64,000 bases of DNA from Moraxellaceae bacterium UBA2031 (lineage in GTDB: Bacteria > Pseudomonadota > Gammaproteobacteria > Pseudomonadales > Moraxellaceae), in the NCBI GenBank assembly GCA_002333145.1, contig DDBN01000081.1:31608-95607 (forward strand), read 5' to 3'. The stretch's first letter is position 1. Each line of letters opens with the position of its first letter. This document shows positions 18,387 through 28,198 of the stretch, in pieces. The notes beneath the pieces are model-generated. The model did not search any database, had not been told where the DNA came from, and saw nothing but the letters and a program-made list of their open reading frames with translations. The translations under genes were made by a program, and so were the position numbers.

Positions 18387-18415
18387 ATTATAGGGAAGGC
18401 GTGGCGTGCTGTCGC
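18387..18415 (-). promoter_or_regulatory. Candidate sigma-70 promoter of ffh
   Basis: Perfect TATAAT (18387-18392) with GCGACA (18410-18415) 17 bases upstream on the minus strand, about 26 bases before the ffh start. Confidence 0.6.
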
Positions 18416-18508
18416 CTCATGAGCATGTCTTACCCCCCAGTTCAGGGGATTGGGTTACCCGGACAGCCTTGCTAGCGTGACAGCCATACTACCGAAGGAG
18501 TCCGGGAC

Positions 18509-20560
18509 ATGCGCCACCACACATATGCCTCATTATTTGCATTTACCTTGCTGACCGCCGGCCTTACCGGGTGTGGCAGCGACGACAATCCAGTAACAGG
18601 AGGTGGAGGTGGAGGAACGACCACAGCCACCGCTACAGTTACCCCATCACTAGGCAAGGTATTCAATGCAGGCATTGAGGCACGTTGCATGCCAACAGGT
18701 GTCGTCATGGGGTCGGGGGATACCGGAGCAACTGGCAGCATCGCCATCACACTGACCGGGACTTGCTCAGGCCCCGTCATCGTTGAGCTGGTACCCAATG
18801 GCTCTTCCACTTATTTTGATGAGGCCTTGGGCAGCATTGTTGCCTTGCCAATTGGCACAACCCTTCGCGCTATCGTGCCCTCATTTACAGGCAGCTCACT
18901 CGCTGTTGCCGTCACGCCATTAACCGAAATCGCTACACAGCAGGCGCTGACGACTGCCGGGAACATTGAGACCTCCGTCACTACAGCCCAGGCAACAACC
19001 GCCAACAGTAATGTTGTTACCCAGGTACTGGGTGCAGGCGTGACTCTCGACATTCTCACACCACCGACAGGATGGGACGCAAGCACCGCGGCAGGCAGTC
19101 TGGGAACAAGCGAGGCAGATCGTTATGCCTACTATCTCGCCTCCCTGGCACGCATGGGCGGAACTACCGGAACGCCAGCAGTCATTGTCACGGAGACCCT
19201 GGCGAACGACCTTGCCGATGGCACATTGAGTGGCGGCACAAGCGGTACATTCACTTACACCAGTGGTGACTTCACCACACAACTGGATAGCGCCATCAAT
19301 GCGATGGCCAGCTATGCGACCCCTGAGCTGCAGTCTGCCGTGGGAGTCATTGCAGCGAATATCACGGGCTTTTCACCCGACAGCGGCGCAGTTGACAGTA
19401 CAGTCACCATTAGTGGCGCTGGCTTTGACAGCGACCTGTTCCACATGGTGGTGACATTCAGCAACGGCGTTGCAGCAGAAATAGTCAGCTCCTCTGCAAC
19501 GGAAATCGTCGTAAAAGTGCCTGCAGGGGCTGTCAACGGCCCGATCACTGTGACAAACACCATCAGCAACACAACATCGACATCAACCGGCAGCTTCACG
19601 GTAACAGGCGGCGGCAGTACCCCAGGCACATGGACGGCACGCACCACACCCAGCAGCTATGTGCTCTACAGCATCGCTCATGGCAGTGGTGTCTTTGTCA
19701 CCGGAGGCTATAACCGGACGATCCTGACCTCAACTGACGGGGTATCCTGGACCGCACGAACGGCACCTGACAGCAATTTTTATCAGATCAACTCGATCAC
19801 CCATGATGGTAGCCAGTTTGTGCTGGTCGGGGACTCGTCCAGCTACACGACGATTGCACCTGTCATTGCCACATCCTCCGATGGTGTGACATGGACTCGC
19901 CGCAACTGGACCAACAGCGGCAGCGAGACCCAGCTGGTAGACATTGCGGCCAGTGGCAGCAGGCTGACGGCTGTAGGAATCAATGGCACCATCATTACGT
20001 CTACAGACGGTGGTGCAACCTGGAGCAATGAAGCCCTGCCTTCGCTCTCGGTAGGCTATATCTCGGCTCTCAATGGTGTCGCGGGAAACAGCACCACGCG
20101 TATCGCCGTCGGCAAGGACAGCTCATCAAGAGGCGTCATCATCATCAACAGTGGATCTGGATGGACAACCGCAGCCACCGCGCTGACCGACTTCATTCCA
20201 CGCGATGTAATATGGACCGGAACACAGTTTGTCGCAGTTGGCGCCTCCTCCGTCAATTTTGGAGCCAACTCGGTGGTCATGACATCGCCTGACGGCTCCA
20301 CCTGGACCAACCAGACGATTCCGACTACCGCTGCGCCAGCCGGCTACAACCTGAGTGACGTTGCCTGGAATGGCAGCAAGCTCTTTGCCGCAGGTGGCAA
20401 TGACGGCTCATCGCGGGTGATTATCTCGTCAGCTGATGGCATTACGTGGATACAGGAGCACCTCGCTACGCTTACAGGCCAGACCGCACTGTCGGGTGTA
20501 GCGGCGTCCTCCTCCCTCGTCATCGCTGTGGGTGGCACCAGGGCCGTTACCAACCCTTGA
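18509..20560 (+). CDS. Large outer-envelope lipoprotein with IPT/TIG domain and beta-propeller-like repeats
   Basis: A 683-residue protein. The signal peptide ends in a lipobox (LTGC, lipidated C22), followed by a Gly-rich linker. Residues about 35-280 form a Ser/Thr/Ala-rich domain I do not recognise. An IPT/TIG immunoglobulin-like domain (ITGFSPDSGAVDSTVTISG start) lies at about 285-365. From 370 to the end a motif recurs every 45-60 residues: TSTDGVSWTAR, ATSSDGVTWTRR, TSTDGGATWSNE, TSPDGSTWTNQ, SSADGITWIQE. This is the Asp-box/BNR or Ycf48-like pattern of beta-propellers. It has no sialidase active-site arginines that I can point to. A surface-binding role is inferred. It ends at its own terminator and lies just before the YfiR-kinase-TonB operon. 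Confidence 0.75.
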   Translation: MRHHTYASLFAFTLLTAGLTGCGSDDNPVTGGGGGGTTTATATVTPSLGKVFNAGIEARCMPTGVVMGSGDTGATGSIAITLTGTCSGPVIVELVPNGSSTYFDEALGSIVALPIGTTLRAIVPSFTGSSLAVAVTPLTEIATQQALTTAGNIETSVTTAQATTANSNVVTQVLGAGVTLDILTPPTGWDASTAAGSLGTSEADRYAYYLASLARMGGTTGTPAVIVTETLANDLADGTLSGGTSGTFTYTSGDFTTQLDSAINAMASYATPELQSAVGVIAANITGFSPDSGAVDSTVTISGAGFDSDLFHMVVTFSNGVAAEIVSSSATEIVVKVPAGAVNGPITVTNTISNTTSTSTGSFTVTGGGSTPGTWTARTTPSSYVLYSIAHGSGVFVTGGYNRTILTSTDGVSWTARTAPDSNFYQINSITHDGSQFVLVGDSSSYTTIAPVIATSSDGVTWTRRNWTNSGSETQLVDIAASGSRLTAVGINGTIITSTDGGATWSNEALPSLSVGYISALNGVAGNSTTRIAVGKDSSSRGVIIINSGSGWTTAATALTDFIPRDVIWTGTQFVAVGASSVNFGANSVVMTSPDGSTWTNQTIPTTAAPAGYNLSDVAWNGSKLFAAGGNDGSSRVIISSADGITWIQEHLATLTGQTALSGVAASSSLVIAVGGTRAVTNP

Positions 20561-20576
20561 GCAGTACTCACCCTTG

Positions 20577-20609
20577 AAAACGGGCAGGCGTAAGCCTGCC
20601 CGTTTTTTT
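20577..20609 (+). terminator. Terminator after the propeller lipoprotein
   Basis: The stem AACGGGCAGGC-GTAA-GCCTGCCCGTT followed by TTTTT, 16 bases past the stop. It separates this gene from the YfiR operon. Confidence 0.92.
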
Positions 20610-20790
20610 ATGTTCGTAGCGGCAAACTCTCCAACCCTTCCAGTTGAACAGGGCGATCAATTCGGCCCACCTGGCCGACCCAGCAGTCTACGCACTGTTA
20701 GCGAATATTTTTCGACAGCGTCGATTTCATCAGCAATACTTGAGGGTAGTCGGACAACAGAATCCGGTAGAGGCACGAAGGAATGGCTTC

Positions 20791-21324
20791 ATGAGGCATT
20801 GTCCTCTACAGAAATTGGCAAGGATCGTTCTGCACGGCCTGATCGGCTTGTTGGCAGCGGCTGTTGTTCATGCCGAAAACTCAGAGGCCGACATCAAGGC
20901 GGCCTTCATCTACAACTTCGCCAAGTTTGTGGAGTGGCCGGAAGGCACTTTTACTGACAGCAAGGACAGACTCCTGCTGTGCACACAGGGTGACACTGTA
21001 CTTGCCCGGAAACTTCGCCTTCTGGCGGGACGAGAGGCACAGGGACGGACCATAGAAGTTCGGCCACTAACAGGAGCCGAAGCCACAACCGGCTGCCACA
21101 TCCTGCTGACACCATCCGCAGGTGAAGTCCCGGCCCAGGGTCGCAATCCCACACTAACCATCAGCGAGTCCACCAGCACGGCACGCACGAACAGCATGAT
21201 CAACCTGTTTGTCGATGCCAATCGTGTCCAGTTTTCCGTCAACCTGCCTGCCACTCAACAGGCAGGCATAAAAGTCAGTGCGCGACTGCTACAACTCGCA
21301 CGCACCGTGAACAAGGGGGCCTGA
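20791..21324 (+). CDS. YfiR family (DUF4154) periplasmic protein
   Basis: A 177-residue secreted protein. The signal peptide (about 1-28) ends VVHA|ENSEA. The mature start [20 protein letters not shown] is the hallmark of the YfiR/DUF4154 family, and GCHILLTPS and [16 protein letters not shown] are the matching later blocks. Two Cys (C64, C102) could form a disulfide, as in YfiR. In Pseudomonas and E. coli, YfiR is a periplasmic repressor of the diguanylate cyclase YfiN. Here the next gene is a hybrid kinase with a similar sensor region. The start at 20791 has AAGGA eight bases upstream. An earlier ATG at 20644 would hide the signal peptide. It is one base from the kinase gene, so translation is coupled. 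Confidence 0.86.
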   Translation: MRHCPLQKLARIVLHGLIGLLAAAVVHAENSEADIKAAFIYNFAKFVEWPEGTFTDSKDRLLLCTQGDTVLARKLRLLAGREAQGRTIEVRPLTGAEATTGCHILLTPSAGEVPAQGRNPTLTISESTSTARTNSMINLFVDANRVQFSVNLPATQQAGIKVSARLLQLARTVNKGA

Positions 21325-21325
21325 C

Positions 21326-23260
21326 ATGCGCCTTCTTGAAAAGCTTCCATTACAGAAAAAGTTTCTCAGCGTCATTTTGCTCACTGCAGGAACAGCATTG
21401 CTACTGGCCTGGCTTGCATTTGCACTGACTGCCGCCCTGAAAATGAAGGAAGACCTTCATGCCCGTCTGAGCACGCTCACAAATGCAACAGCATTTAACC
21501 TGCAGGCCGCAATGGCCTTTAAGGACCAAGGCGAAGCCCGCACCATCCTGTACTCTCTCAAAGCAGAGAACAGCATAACAAATGCCTGCATATTTGATCG
21601 AGCCCAATCCGGATTTGTCAGCATAAGGCTCTCTGGTAATGACAATGACTGCACTCTTTCCCAATATGACCAAAGCTTTTTTACACAACACATCCACGCA
21701 AATCAGCCCATAACGCTTGACGGGGAAATACTCGGCCACCTCCACATAGATGCAGACCTCGGTTATCACTGGCAGATGTTGGCCCTGTATCTCCTTGTCA
21801 TGGCCGTCCTTGCACTGGCCTCTCTTGCCTTGGCCACAGCCCTTGGCATGCGTCTGCTAAGTCAGGTCACTACCCCAATTTTACAGCTTGCCGCCACTGC
21901 CGAGAATATTTCAAAAAACCAGGACTACACCGTGCGTGCCAACGTTTGGAGCAAGGATGAAATAGGAACCCTGGTACACAGTTTCAATGAAATGCTGGCA
22001 CAGATTGAAGCCCGTGACGCAGAACTGGCACGCCATCGTGAAGGACTTGAACAACTCATTGAAGCCCGAACAAGCGAACTGCGTCATGCAAAAGATGCAG
22101 CAGAAGCAGCAAGCCGCGCCAAGTCCCTTTTCCTGGCCATGATGAGTCATGAAATACGAACCCCCATGAACGGGGTACTAGGCATGACAGAGTTACTCTT
22201 AGACAGCCCGATGAGTGCAGAGCAACGCCGACAGGCTGAGGCTGTACATCATTCTGGCGAGTCACTGCTTGCAATCATCAATGACATTCTCGACTTTTCA
22301 AAAATTGAAGCCGGAAAGCTTGAACTGGAAAACATTCCGTTCATGCCTTCTCAGGTTGTACATGATGTACTTGAGCTTTTATCCGAACGTGCCCACAACA
22401 AAAACCTTGTACTTCAATGCACGATTGACCCCGATGTTCCATCCGAAGTACGAGGCGACCCCAACAGGATACGGCAGATCCTGATCAACCTAACGGGTAA
22501 TGCCATAAAGTTTACAGAGACAGGGAACATCCATGTTTCATTGCACTGTGAAGACCGTAATGAAACAAATATTGGATTGCGTATTGAGGTTTGCGATACG
22601 GGCATCGGTGTAACCCAGGATGCCCTTGACTCCCTCTTCCAGCCATTTATTCAGGCCGACAGCTCTCATGCGCGCCGTTTCGGCGGTACCGGTCTTGGTC
22701 TTGCCATCGTCAAACAACTTGTGGAAATCATGGGTGGCCACATCGAAGTACGGTCACGAATTGGTGGGGGCACCTGTTTTTCTTTCAGGCTCAACCTTCA
22801 GCCCACCCAGACAGTATCACCAACATCAAATAATCAAGCAGCGCTCCCTTCCTCAGCGAAACACAAAGATCTTCAAGGCATAAAGATACTGCTGGCTGAA
22901 GACACACCAACCAATCAGGAAGTGGCCCGTGCCATGCTTAAGCGCCTTGGCTGCACGGTTGATGTTGTCTGTAATGGCAGGGAAGCATTGCAATATCTTT
23001 CCTCTCAGCATTACGACATTGTTTTGATGGATTGCCAGATGCCGGAAATTGACGGCTTTGAGGCAACACGCCAATTACGCCAAATGGAAAAACAGAATAG
23101 CTGGCGCCACACCCCGGTTATAGCAGTTACAGCAAGCATTCTTCGTGACGAACATGATGCCTGCATCAGCAGTGGAATGGATGATTTTCTGGCAAAGCCC
23201 TTCAAACAATCAGCACTGCATGATGTCTTGCAGCGCTGGCGGCCGGAGCACCTAGAATGA
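21326..23260 (+). CDS. Hybrid sensor histidine kinase with CHASE8-like sensor region
   Basis: A 644-residue inner-membrane kinase. TM1 is at about 13-36, a periplasmic region of the CHASE8 type ([20 protein letters not shown] on) at 37-148, and TM2 at about 150-175. A HAMP domain follows (to about 230), a coiled coil, then HisKA with H275 ([16 protein letters not shown]). The HATPase has N-box NLTGNAIKF (388-396), G1 CDTGIGV and G2 [16 protein letters not shown]-terminal receiver (520-640) has E525/D526, the phospho-acceptor D569 (VLMDCQMP) and K624. All catalytic residues are present. The order kinase to receiver implies a phosphorelay through an Hpt protein not in this block. YfiN also has a CHASE8 sensor bound by YfiR, so this protein probably takes YfiN's place. 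Confidence 0.92.
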   Translation: MRLLEKLPLQKKFLSVILLTAGTALLLAWLAFALTAALKMKEDLHARLSTLTNATAFNLQAAMAFKDQGEARTILYSLKAENSITNACIFDRAQSGFVSIRLSGNDNDCTLSQYDQSFFTQHIHANQPITLDGEILGHLHIDADLGYHWQMLALYLLVMAVLALASLALATALGMRLLSQVTTPILQLAATAENISKNQDYTVRANVWSKDEIGTLVHSFNEMLAQIEARDAELARHREGLEQLIEARTSELRHAKDAAEAASRAKSLFLAMMSHEIRTPMNGVLGMTELLLDSPMSAEQRRQAEAVHHSGESLLAIINDILDFSKIEAGKLELENIPFMPSQVVHDVLELLSERAHNKNLVLQCTIDPDVPSEVRGDPNRIRQILINLTGNAIKFTETGNIHVSLHCEDRNETNIGLRIEVCDTGIGVTQDALDSLFQPFIQADSSHARRFGGTGLGLAIVKQLVEIMGGHIEVRSRIGGGTCFSFRLNLQPTQTVSPTSNNQAALPSSAKHKDLQGIKILLAEDTPTNQEVARAMLKRLGCTVDVVCNGREALQYLSSQHYDIVLMDCQMPEIDGFEATRQLRQMEKQNSWRHTPVIAVTASILRDEHDACISSGMDDFLAKPFKQSALHDVLQRWRPEHLE

Positions 23261-25401
23261 AAAAATGCAAGGAAACCCTGTTGAGAGGGAAAGGCAAAAT
23301 GCACATGAACCGCTCATGGATAGGCTACATTCTGCTGTGTACCGCCACCCAACAGGCAATCGCAGAAGAGGACTTGTTCGCACTGCCTCTGGAAGAGCTG
23401 TCCCGACTCGAAGTAAGCATTGCCACCGGCACACCAAAACCGATTACATCAGCACCCGCAATTGCCAGTGTCATCACTGCCCATGATATTGAAGCAATGG
23501 GCGCACAGGACCTGGATACAGTCCTGGAAATGGTACCGGGCCTTCATGTCTCGCATGGCGGCTTCATTTATGCGTCGCGATACTTCATGCGAGGCATCGT
23601 CTCCACCTATAACCCGCACACGCTTGTGCTCATCAATGGCATTCCCCAGACAAGCCTGTTCACGGGAGACCGGGGCGAACGACTGGTTGCCATGACCGGC
23701 TTACCTGTTCAGATGATCGAGCGCGTGGAGATCATTCGTGGCCCCGGCTCTGCCGTTTATGGTGCTGATGCCTTTGCCGGAGTCATCAACATCATCACCA
23801 AACGACCAGAGGACATGCAGGGTGGCCAGGCAACCCTCGCTTATGGCAGTTTCAACACCCCAAAAGCATCATTGCAACAGGCTGGCTCCATTGGCCCAGT
23901 ACGTGCCCTCATTTCACTATCATATGCCAGCAGTGACGGTGATGACCCCGTCATCAATGCCGACTACCAGAGCAGCCTCGATGCACTTCTGGGTACCACT
24001 GCTTCCTACGCCCCAGGACCAGCCAATCTTGCCTGGAAGAATTTTGACGCCCGCACCGATTTCGTATGGAGCGATTTCCGGCTGCGCATGAGTCACCGGC
24101 GCAGCGAAGGAGAAACCGCACAGGGCATCAACGAGTCGCTGGACCCGGGAGCACGCTTCCCTCACCACCGGAGCAACGTCGACCTGACCTGGAGTGCCCC
24201 TGACATCCGCCAGAACTGGGATGTTGAAAGCCAGATCAGCTACCTGTACAGCGACTTCCGCAACCCTACGTCCATCCGGCAATTTCCTCCCGGTGCATTT
24301 GGCCAGTTCCCCGAAGGCGTACTGCAGACACCCGAGTTATCGGAAGAAAACGCCCGCATCCACCTCACTGCCCTTTACAAGGGTTGGAAAGAACATCAGG
24401 TGCGAATTGGTGGCGGCTACTACTGGGGAGACATTTTCAAGACAACCGATGCGGTCAATTATGTTCTGCTACCGGGCAATCCGGTCCCCCAGCCGCGCCC
24501 GGGTGGACTGCAGGATGTCAGCGACTCTCCGGAAGCCTTTCTGCCCGAAAACCAGCGAACCAACTCCCATGTTTTCGTGCAGGATGAGTGGCAGATGGCA
24601 ACAGACTGGACCCTGACTGCCGGCCTTCGCCATGACCACTACTCCGACTTTGGTGGCGCCACCAATCCCCGCCTTGCCGTGGTCTGGAGCACAAGCCCGA
24701 CACTCACCACCAAGCTGCTTTATGGCGAGGCCTTTCGTGCACCTGCCTTTTTTGAGCTCTACGCCACGAACAACCCCGTCGCACTTGGCAACCCCGACCT
24801 TGAACCGGAAAAACTTGAAAGTCTGGAAGCCGGGTTTTCATGGCGCCCTCACGAGTCATGGACATGGGACATCAACTTCTACCACTTCCATATCAATGAC
24901 TTTATCGACTTCGTAAGTGATCCTGGCAACAGCACCTTTACTGCCCGCAATACCGGCACCATTGAAGGCACAGGACTGGAAACCGAACTGCGCCACGACT
25001 GGAGCAGCACTCTCCAGATACTGGCCAATTACAGCCATCAGCAAACCCGGGAAGAAATCACTGGCGCCCCACTGGGGCTGGCACCCAGTGCTGATGCCAG
25101 TCTCCGCATGATCTGGGAGTTTCTGCCACAATGGCAGCTGACCCCGCAATTTGTATGGGTTAGCGAAAGCAAACGACAGGCCGGTGACTCACGGGCACCG
25201 ATGGATGGCTACACAACGCTTGACCTGACAGCGCGCAAGCTATGGCCCCGAGGCAGTCTGAGCCTGACAGGACGCAACCTGTTTGATGCCAATGTGCAAG
25301 AAGCCAGCAGAGGCCCTGAAACCAGCACGGTCGCGCCTATTCCTGGTGATCTGCCGCAGGCAGGCCGAAGTCTGACCCTGGAGGCAACCCTTAACTGGTA
25401 A
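23257..25401 (+). CDS. TonB-dependent outer membrane receptor
   Basis: A 714-residue receptor overlapping the kinase gene by ATGA, so it belongs to the same operon. A signal peptide ends near [12 protein letters not shown]; the start could also be ATG 23299, closer to it. The plug domain spans about 50-165: [30 protein letters not shown] and the conserved [20 protein letters not shown] and INIITKRP. The 22-strand barrel follows and ends in the aromatic residue W (EATLNW) typical of outer-membrane barrels. Barrel blocks such as [13 protein letters not shown] and [15 protein letters not shown] are family hallmarks. Substrate unknown; no Fur box or TonB/ExbB genes are nearby. It could act as ligand importer or as signal input for the kinase. 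Confidence 0.93.
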   Translation: MKKCKETLLRGKGKMHMNRSWIGYILLCTATQQAIAEEDLFALPLEELSRLEVSIATGTPKPITSAPAIASVITAHDIEAMGAQDLDTVLEMVPGLHVSHGGFIYASRYFMRGIVSTYNPHTLVLINGIPQTSLFTGDRGERLVAMTGLPVQMIERVEIIRGPGSAVYGADAFAGVINIITKRPEDMQGGQATLAYGSFNTPKASLQQAGSIGPVRALISLSYASSDGDDPVINADYQSSLDALLGTTASYAPGPANLAWKNFDARTDFVWSDFRLRMSHRRSEGETAQGINESLDPGARFPHHRSNVDLTWSAPDIRQNWDVESQISYLYSDFRNPTSIRQFPPGAFGQFPEGVLQTPELSEENARIHLTALYKGWKEHQVRIGGGYYWGDIFKTTDAVNYVLLPGNPVPQPRPGGLQDVSDSPEAFLPENQRTNSHVFVQDEWQMATDWTLTAGLRHDHYSDFGGATNPRLAVVWSTSPTLTTKLLYGEAFRAPAFFELYATNNPVALGNPDLEPEKLESLEAGFSWRPHESWTWDINFYHFHINDFIDFVSDPGNSTFTARNTGTIEGTGLETELRHDWSSTLQILANYSHQQTREEITGAPLGLAPSADASLRMIWEFLPQWQLTPQFVWVSESKRQAGDSRAPMDGYTTLDLTARKLWPRGSLSLTGRNLFDANVQEASRGPETSTVAPIPGDLPQAGRSLTLEATLNW

Positions 25402-25542
25402 TCATGCCCCCAGCAGGGAGGGGAGTAAGCACAGGGGGCCATTCCCTTCAAAATTTTCGCCCCTTGTGCCACACTGCCGGCTCGTCTCGGCAGCCATCGC
25501 CACCTTCTTCATCCTGCTACCGAAACAAGGAATCGTCGCATC

Positions 25543-26343
25543 ATGAATGCAACACTGGCCGGCATTGCAGCCGCCCTGTTGTACACCGTGGCCAGCGCCA
25601 TGCTGGGCCGCCAACTGCTTCGTCGTGAAAAGCCACGCGCCCCGGTCATACAGGCGCTGGGTGGCCTTGCGCTGCCGTTGCACCTGATTTCCATTCATGC
25701 ACAGATCTATCAGCCCACCGGACTTGATCTTGGACTTTTCCATATAAGCTCGCTGGTGGGCTGGCTGATTGCTGCACTGGCCATCGGCATGAGCCTCTAC
25801 AAACCCATCATCAGCATCACTGTTGCGGCATTCCCGCTGGCGATACTGGGCCTGACACTGTCACTGTTTGCTCCATCGACGTACACGCCCGGCAACCTCT
25901 CTCCGGGTGCCGAATCACACATACTCCTCTCCATACTGGCGTACAGCGTGCTGACTATTGCTGCTGCACAGGCGCTTCTGGTTGCCGTTCAGGACAGGCA
26001 CTTGCGCACTCACAAGCAGGGCCTGATGAATGCACTGCCTCCCCTGCAAACCATGGAAAGCCTGCTGTTCAGCCTGATCTGGACGGGTTTTTCTCTGCTG
26101 TCGTTGGCGATTCTGTCCGGCTTCCTGACACTGGATGATCTTTTTGCACAGCATTTGGTTCACAAGACGCTGCTGACACTGGCGGCGTGGGTCGTCTTTG
26201 CCACCCTGTTAACAGGGCGCTACTTATTAGGCTGGCGCGGCAGTACCGCTATTCGTTTCACACTCTGGGGCTTTGGCCTGCTGCTGCTCGGATTTTATGG
26301 CAGCAAACTGGTCTTGGAGCTCATCCTTCAGCGCGGTGCGTGA
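25543..26343 (+). CDS. YpjD-like cytochrome c assembly family membrane protein
   Basis: A 266-residue protein with about eight hydrophobic helices, of the CcmC/CcsA cytochrome c assembly type. ESHILLSILAYSVLTIAAAQALLVAVQDR (about residues 125-153, partly quoted) holds the conserved His and helix pattern. AWVVFATLLTGRYLLGWRG near residue 215 is the typical end segment. E. coli YpjD lies beside ffh and the CorB-like gene; here the CorB-like gene still follows by 41 bases but ffh is 7 kb away. Biochemical role is not proven for this family. AAGGA about 11 bases before ATG 25543 supports the start. Confidence 0.85.
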   Translation: MNATLAGIAAALLYTVASAMLGRQLLRREKPRAPVIQALGGLALPLHLISIHAQIYQPTGLDLGLFHISSLVGWLIAALAIGMSLYKPIISITVAAFPLAILGLTLSLFAPSTYTPGNLSPGAESHILLSILAYSVLTIAAAQALLVAVQDRHLRTHKQGLMNALPPLQTMESLLFSLIWTGFSLLSLAILSGFLTLDDLFAQHLVHKTLLTLAAWVVFATLLTGRYLLGWRGSTAIRFTLWGFGLLLLGFYGSKLVLELILQRGA

Positions 26344-26384
26344 CGCTGACTGGCCCCTGCCCGTTAAACTCCTAATTCCTATTT

Positions 26385-27662
26385 ATGGTGGCAACTCCTG
26401 TGGGTACTGCTTCACTTAGCTTACTTTTCACCATTCTGATTGTGTGCGTTGTCTTCTCAGCCTTCTTCTCTGGCTCTGAGACCGGCATCATGACTGCTAA
26501 CCGTTATCGCCTGAAACACCAGGCCAAGACGGGCAATAAATCAGCTCAGCGCATTCTTAATCTGCTCGCCCATCCAGACAAACTGATTGGCGTTATCCTG
26601 ATTGGCAACAACATCACCAATGTTGCTGCGTCCTCCGTTGCTACCCTGATTGGACTTCAAATGGCAGGCGATTCCGGCGTAGCAATTGCGGCTGGCGCGC
26701 TGACCTTCGTCATTCTCATCTTCGGAGAGGTTGGCCCTAAAACGTTTGCCGCCAAGCATCCAGAGGCCGTCGCCCACGTTGCAGCACCCGTCCTCAATGT
26801 ATTGCTAAAACTGCTGTCACCTCTCGTCTGGATTATTAACGTAACGACTAACACGCTGTTTCGGCTGAACTCCCTTGCCAAGGGCGATCACAAACTAAAT
26901 ACCGATGAATTACGCACATTGGTGCAAGACGTTTTCTTACCTAAACAGCACCGCAGCATGCTGCTAGGCGTACTGGAATTAGACACCATTACGGTTGACG
27001 ACATCATGATCCCTCGTGGCGACGTTAACGGCATTGATATTGAGGATGATCTTGAAGACATCATCAAACAACTGAGGTCCACCCAACACACACGAATGCC
27101 TGTTTTTAGGGACAGCATTAATGACTGCATCGGCATATTGCATACGCGTGATGCGTCCCGCTTTATGGGCAAACCCGACCTAACCAAAGCAGAAATTTTG
27201 CAGTATGTTCGCGAGCCCTACTATGTTCCTGAAAGTGCATCGCTGCCTGCGCAGCTGATCAATTTCCAAAAGCAGAAGGGTCGTTTTGGATTGGTCGTGG
27301 ATGAATATGGCGATGTGCAGGGAATTGTTACGCTCGAAGATATTCTTGAGGAAATCGTTGGCGAATTTACGACCAGCATGACGGATAGCCACAAGGACAT
27401 GCTGCCGCAACCCGATGGTTCATGGGTTATTGATGGTAGCACCAGCATTCGTGACATTAATCGACAGTTGCACTGGCAACTGCCCTTGAACGGCCCTCGC
27501 ACACTCAATGGCTTGATCATCGACACACTGGAAACCATTCCAGAGTCGTCACTTTCGCTGCGGATAGGAAAATACATGATCGAAGTTTTGCAGGTACGGG
27601 ACAACACCGTTAAAACTGCAAAACTTGCCATACTCCCGTCAGCATCAAGCTCACAAAAATAG
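26385..27662 (+). CDS. CorB/HlyC-CorC family transporter (YfjD-like)
   Basis: A 425-residue inner-membrane protein. A CNNM/DUF21 domain (about 8-190) with helices and FSGSETGIMTANRYRLKHQA leads to a CBS pair (about 205-330; DIMIPRGDVNGIDIEDDLED, then VVDEYGDVQGIVTLEDILEE). The C-terminal CorC_HlyC domain comes last (about 345-420; DGSWVIDGSTSIRDINRQL). The family is linked to magnesium and cobalt efflux or regulation. Probably co-transcribed with ypjD. Its stop is only four bases from the stop of the convergent gene. Confidence 0.9.
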   Translation: MVATPVGTASLSLLFTILIVCVVFSAFFSGSETGIMTANRYRLKHQAKTGNKSAQRILNLLAHPDKLIGVILIGNNITNVAASSVATLIGLQMAGDSGVAIAAGALTFVILIFGEVGPKTFAAKHPEAVAHVAAPVLNVLLKLLSPLVWIINVTTNTLFRLNSLAKGDHKLNTDELRTLVQDVFLPKQHRSMLLGVLELDTITVDDIMIPRGDVNGIDIEDDLEDIIKQLRSTQHTRMPVFRDSINDCIGILHTRDASRFMGKPDLTKAEILQYVREPYYVPESASLPAQLINFQKQKGRFGLVVDEYGDVQGIVTLEDILEEIVGEFTTSMTDSHKDMLPQPDGSWVIDGSTSIRDINRQLHWQLPLNGPRTLNGLIIDTLETIPESSLSLRIGKYMIEVLQVRDNTVKTAKLAILPSASSSQK

Positions 27663-27666
27663 AAAG

Positions 27667-28122
27667 CTACCAGTCGTATAGTGACTGCATATTAAGTGTG
27701 GTCCGATGCTTTTCTTGCTCCTCCATCGCCTGCAAATTCTCAAACATCTCACGCAGCTCTGGCTGCGTCGTAGCGGCTTGCATGGACTTGTAGAGCGCGA
27801 TCAGGCAGTCGTCATACGTTAGTGATGCTGTGATGACATCTTCGGCAGCAGTATCGGGCTCAAGATTAAGCAAGGCACAAGCCTGAAGCGATCGGTCATC
27901 GGGTACATTCTGCAGCCAAGTATCCATTAAGCGCCTTGGCGCGTCGCCGCGATAACGTGTCAGTACCTGTGACAAGAGTTTTTCGTGCTGACTGAGATAG
28001 GAATACAGTAACTGCACACGCTCGTTAGCTGACGCCTCACCTAAGCCAGCAAAGTAACCCGACAAATGAGAATGAAAGGCATGTGCTTGATCAATAACAT
28101 CCCGCGCACGAAGTGTAGTCAT
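27667..28122 (-). CDS. Small helical protein, possibly ferritin-like, function unknown
   Basis: A 151-residue, all-helical soluble protein without signal peptide. His and Glu residues that could bind metal occur in HAFHSH, YLSQHEKLL and FENLQAMEEQEKHRTT, in helices spaced as in ferritin-like four-helix bundles. That assignment is only a suggestion. The start ATG 28122 has a perfect GGAGG five bases upstream; the TTG at 28134 is inside that site. It is the last gene of a run from the NUDIX gene at 30735 through purT. Confidence 0.6.
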   Translation of the reverse strand: MTTLRARDVIDQAHAFHSHLSGYFAGLGEASANERVQLLYSYLSQHEKLLSQVLTRYRGDAPRRLMDTWLQNVPDDRSLQACALLNLEPDTAAEDVITASLTYDDCLIALYKSMQAATTQPELREMFENLQAMEEQEKHRTTLNMQSLYDW

Positions 28123-28198
28123 GGCAACCTCCAAATGAGCTTACCCTTACAGACTAGACCAGTAATCGCGATATCAGTGCGCCATTCATCGGCGAGTT

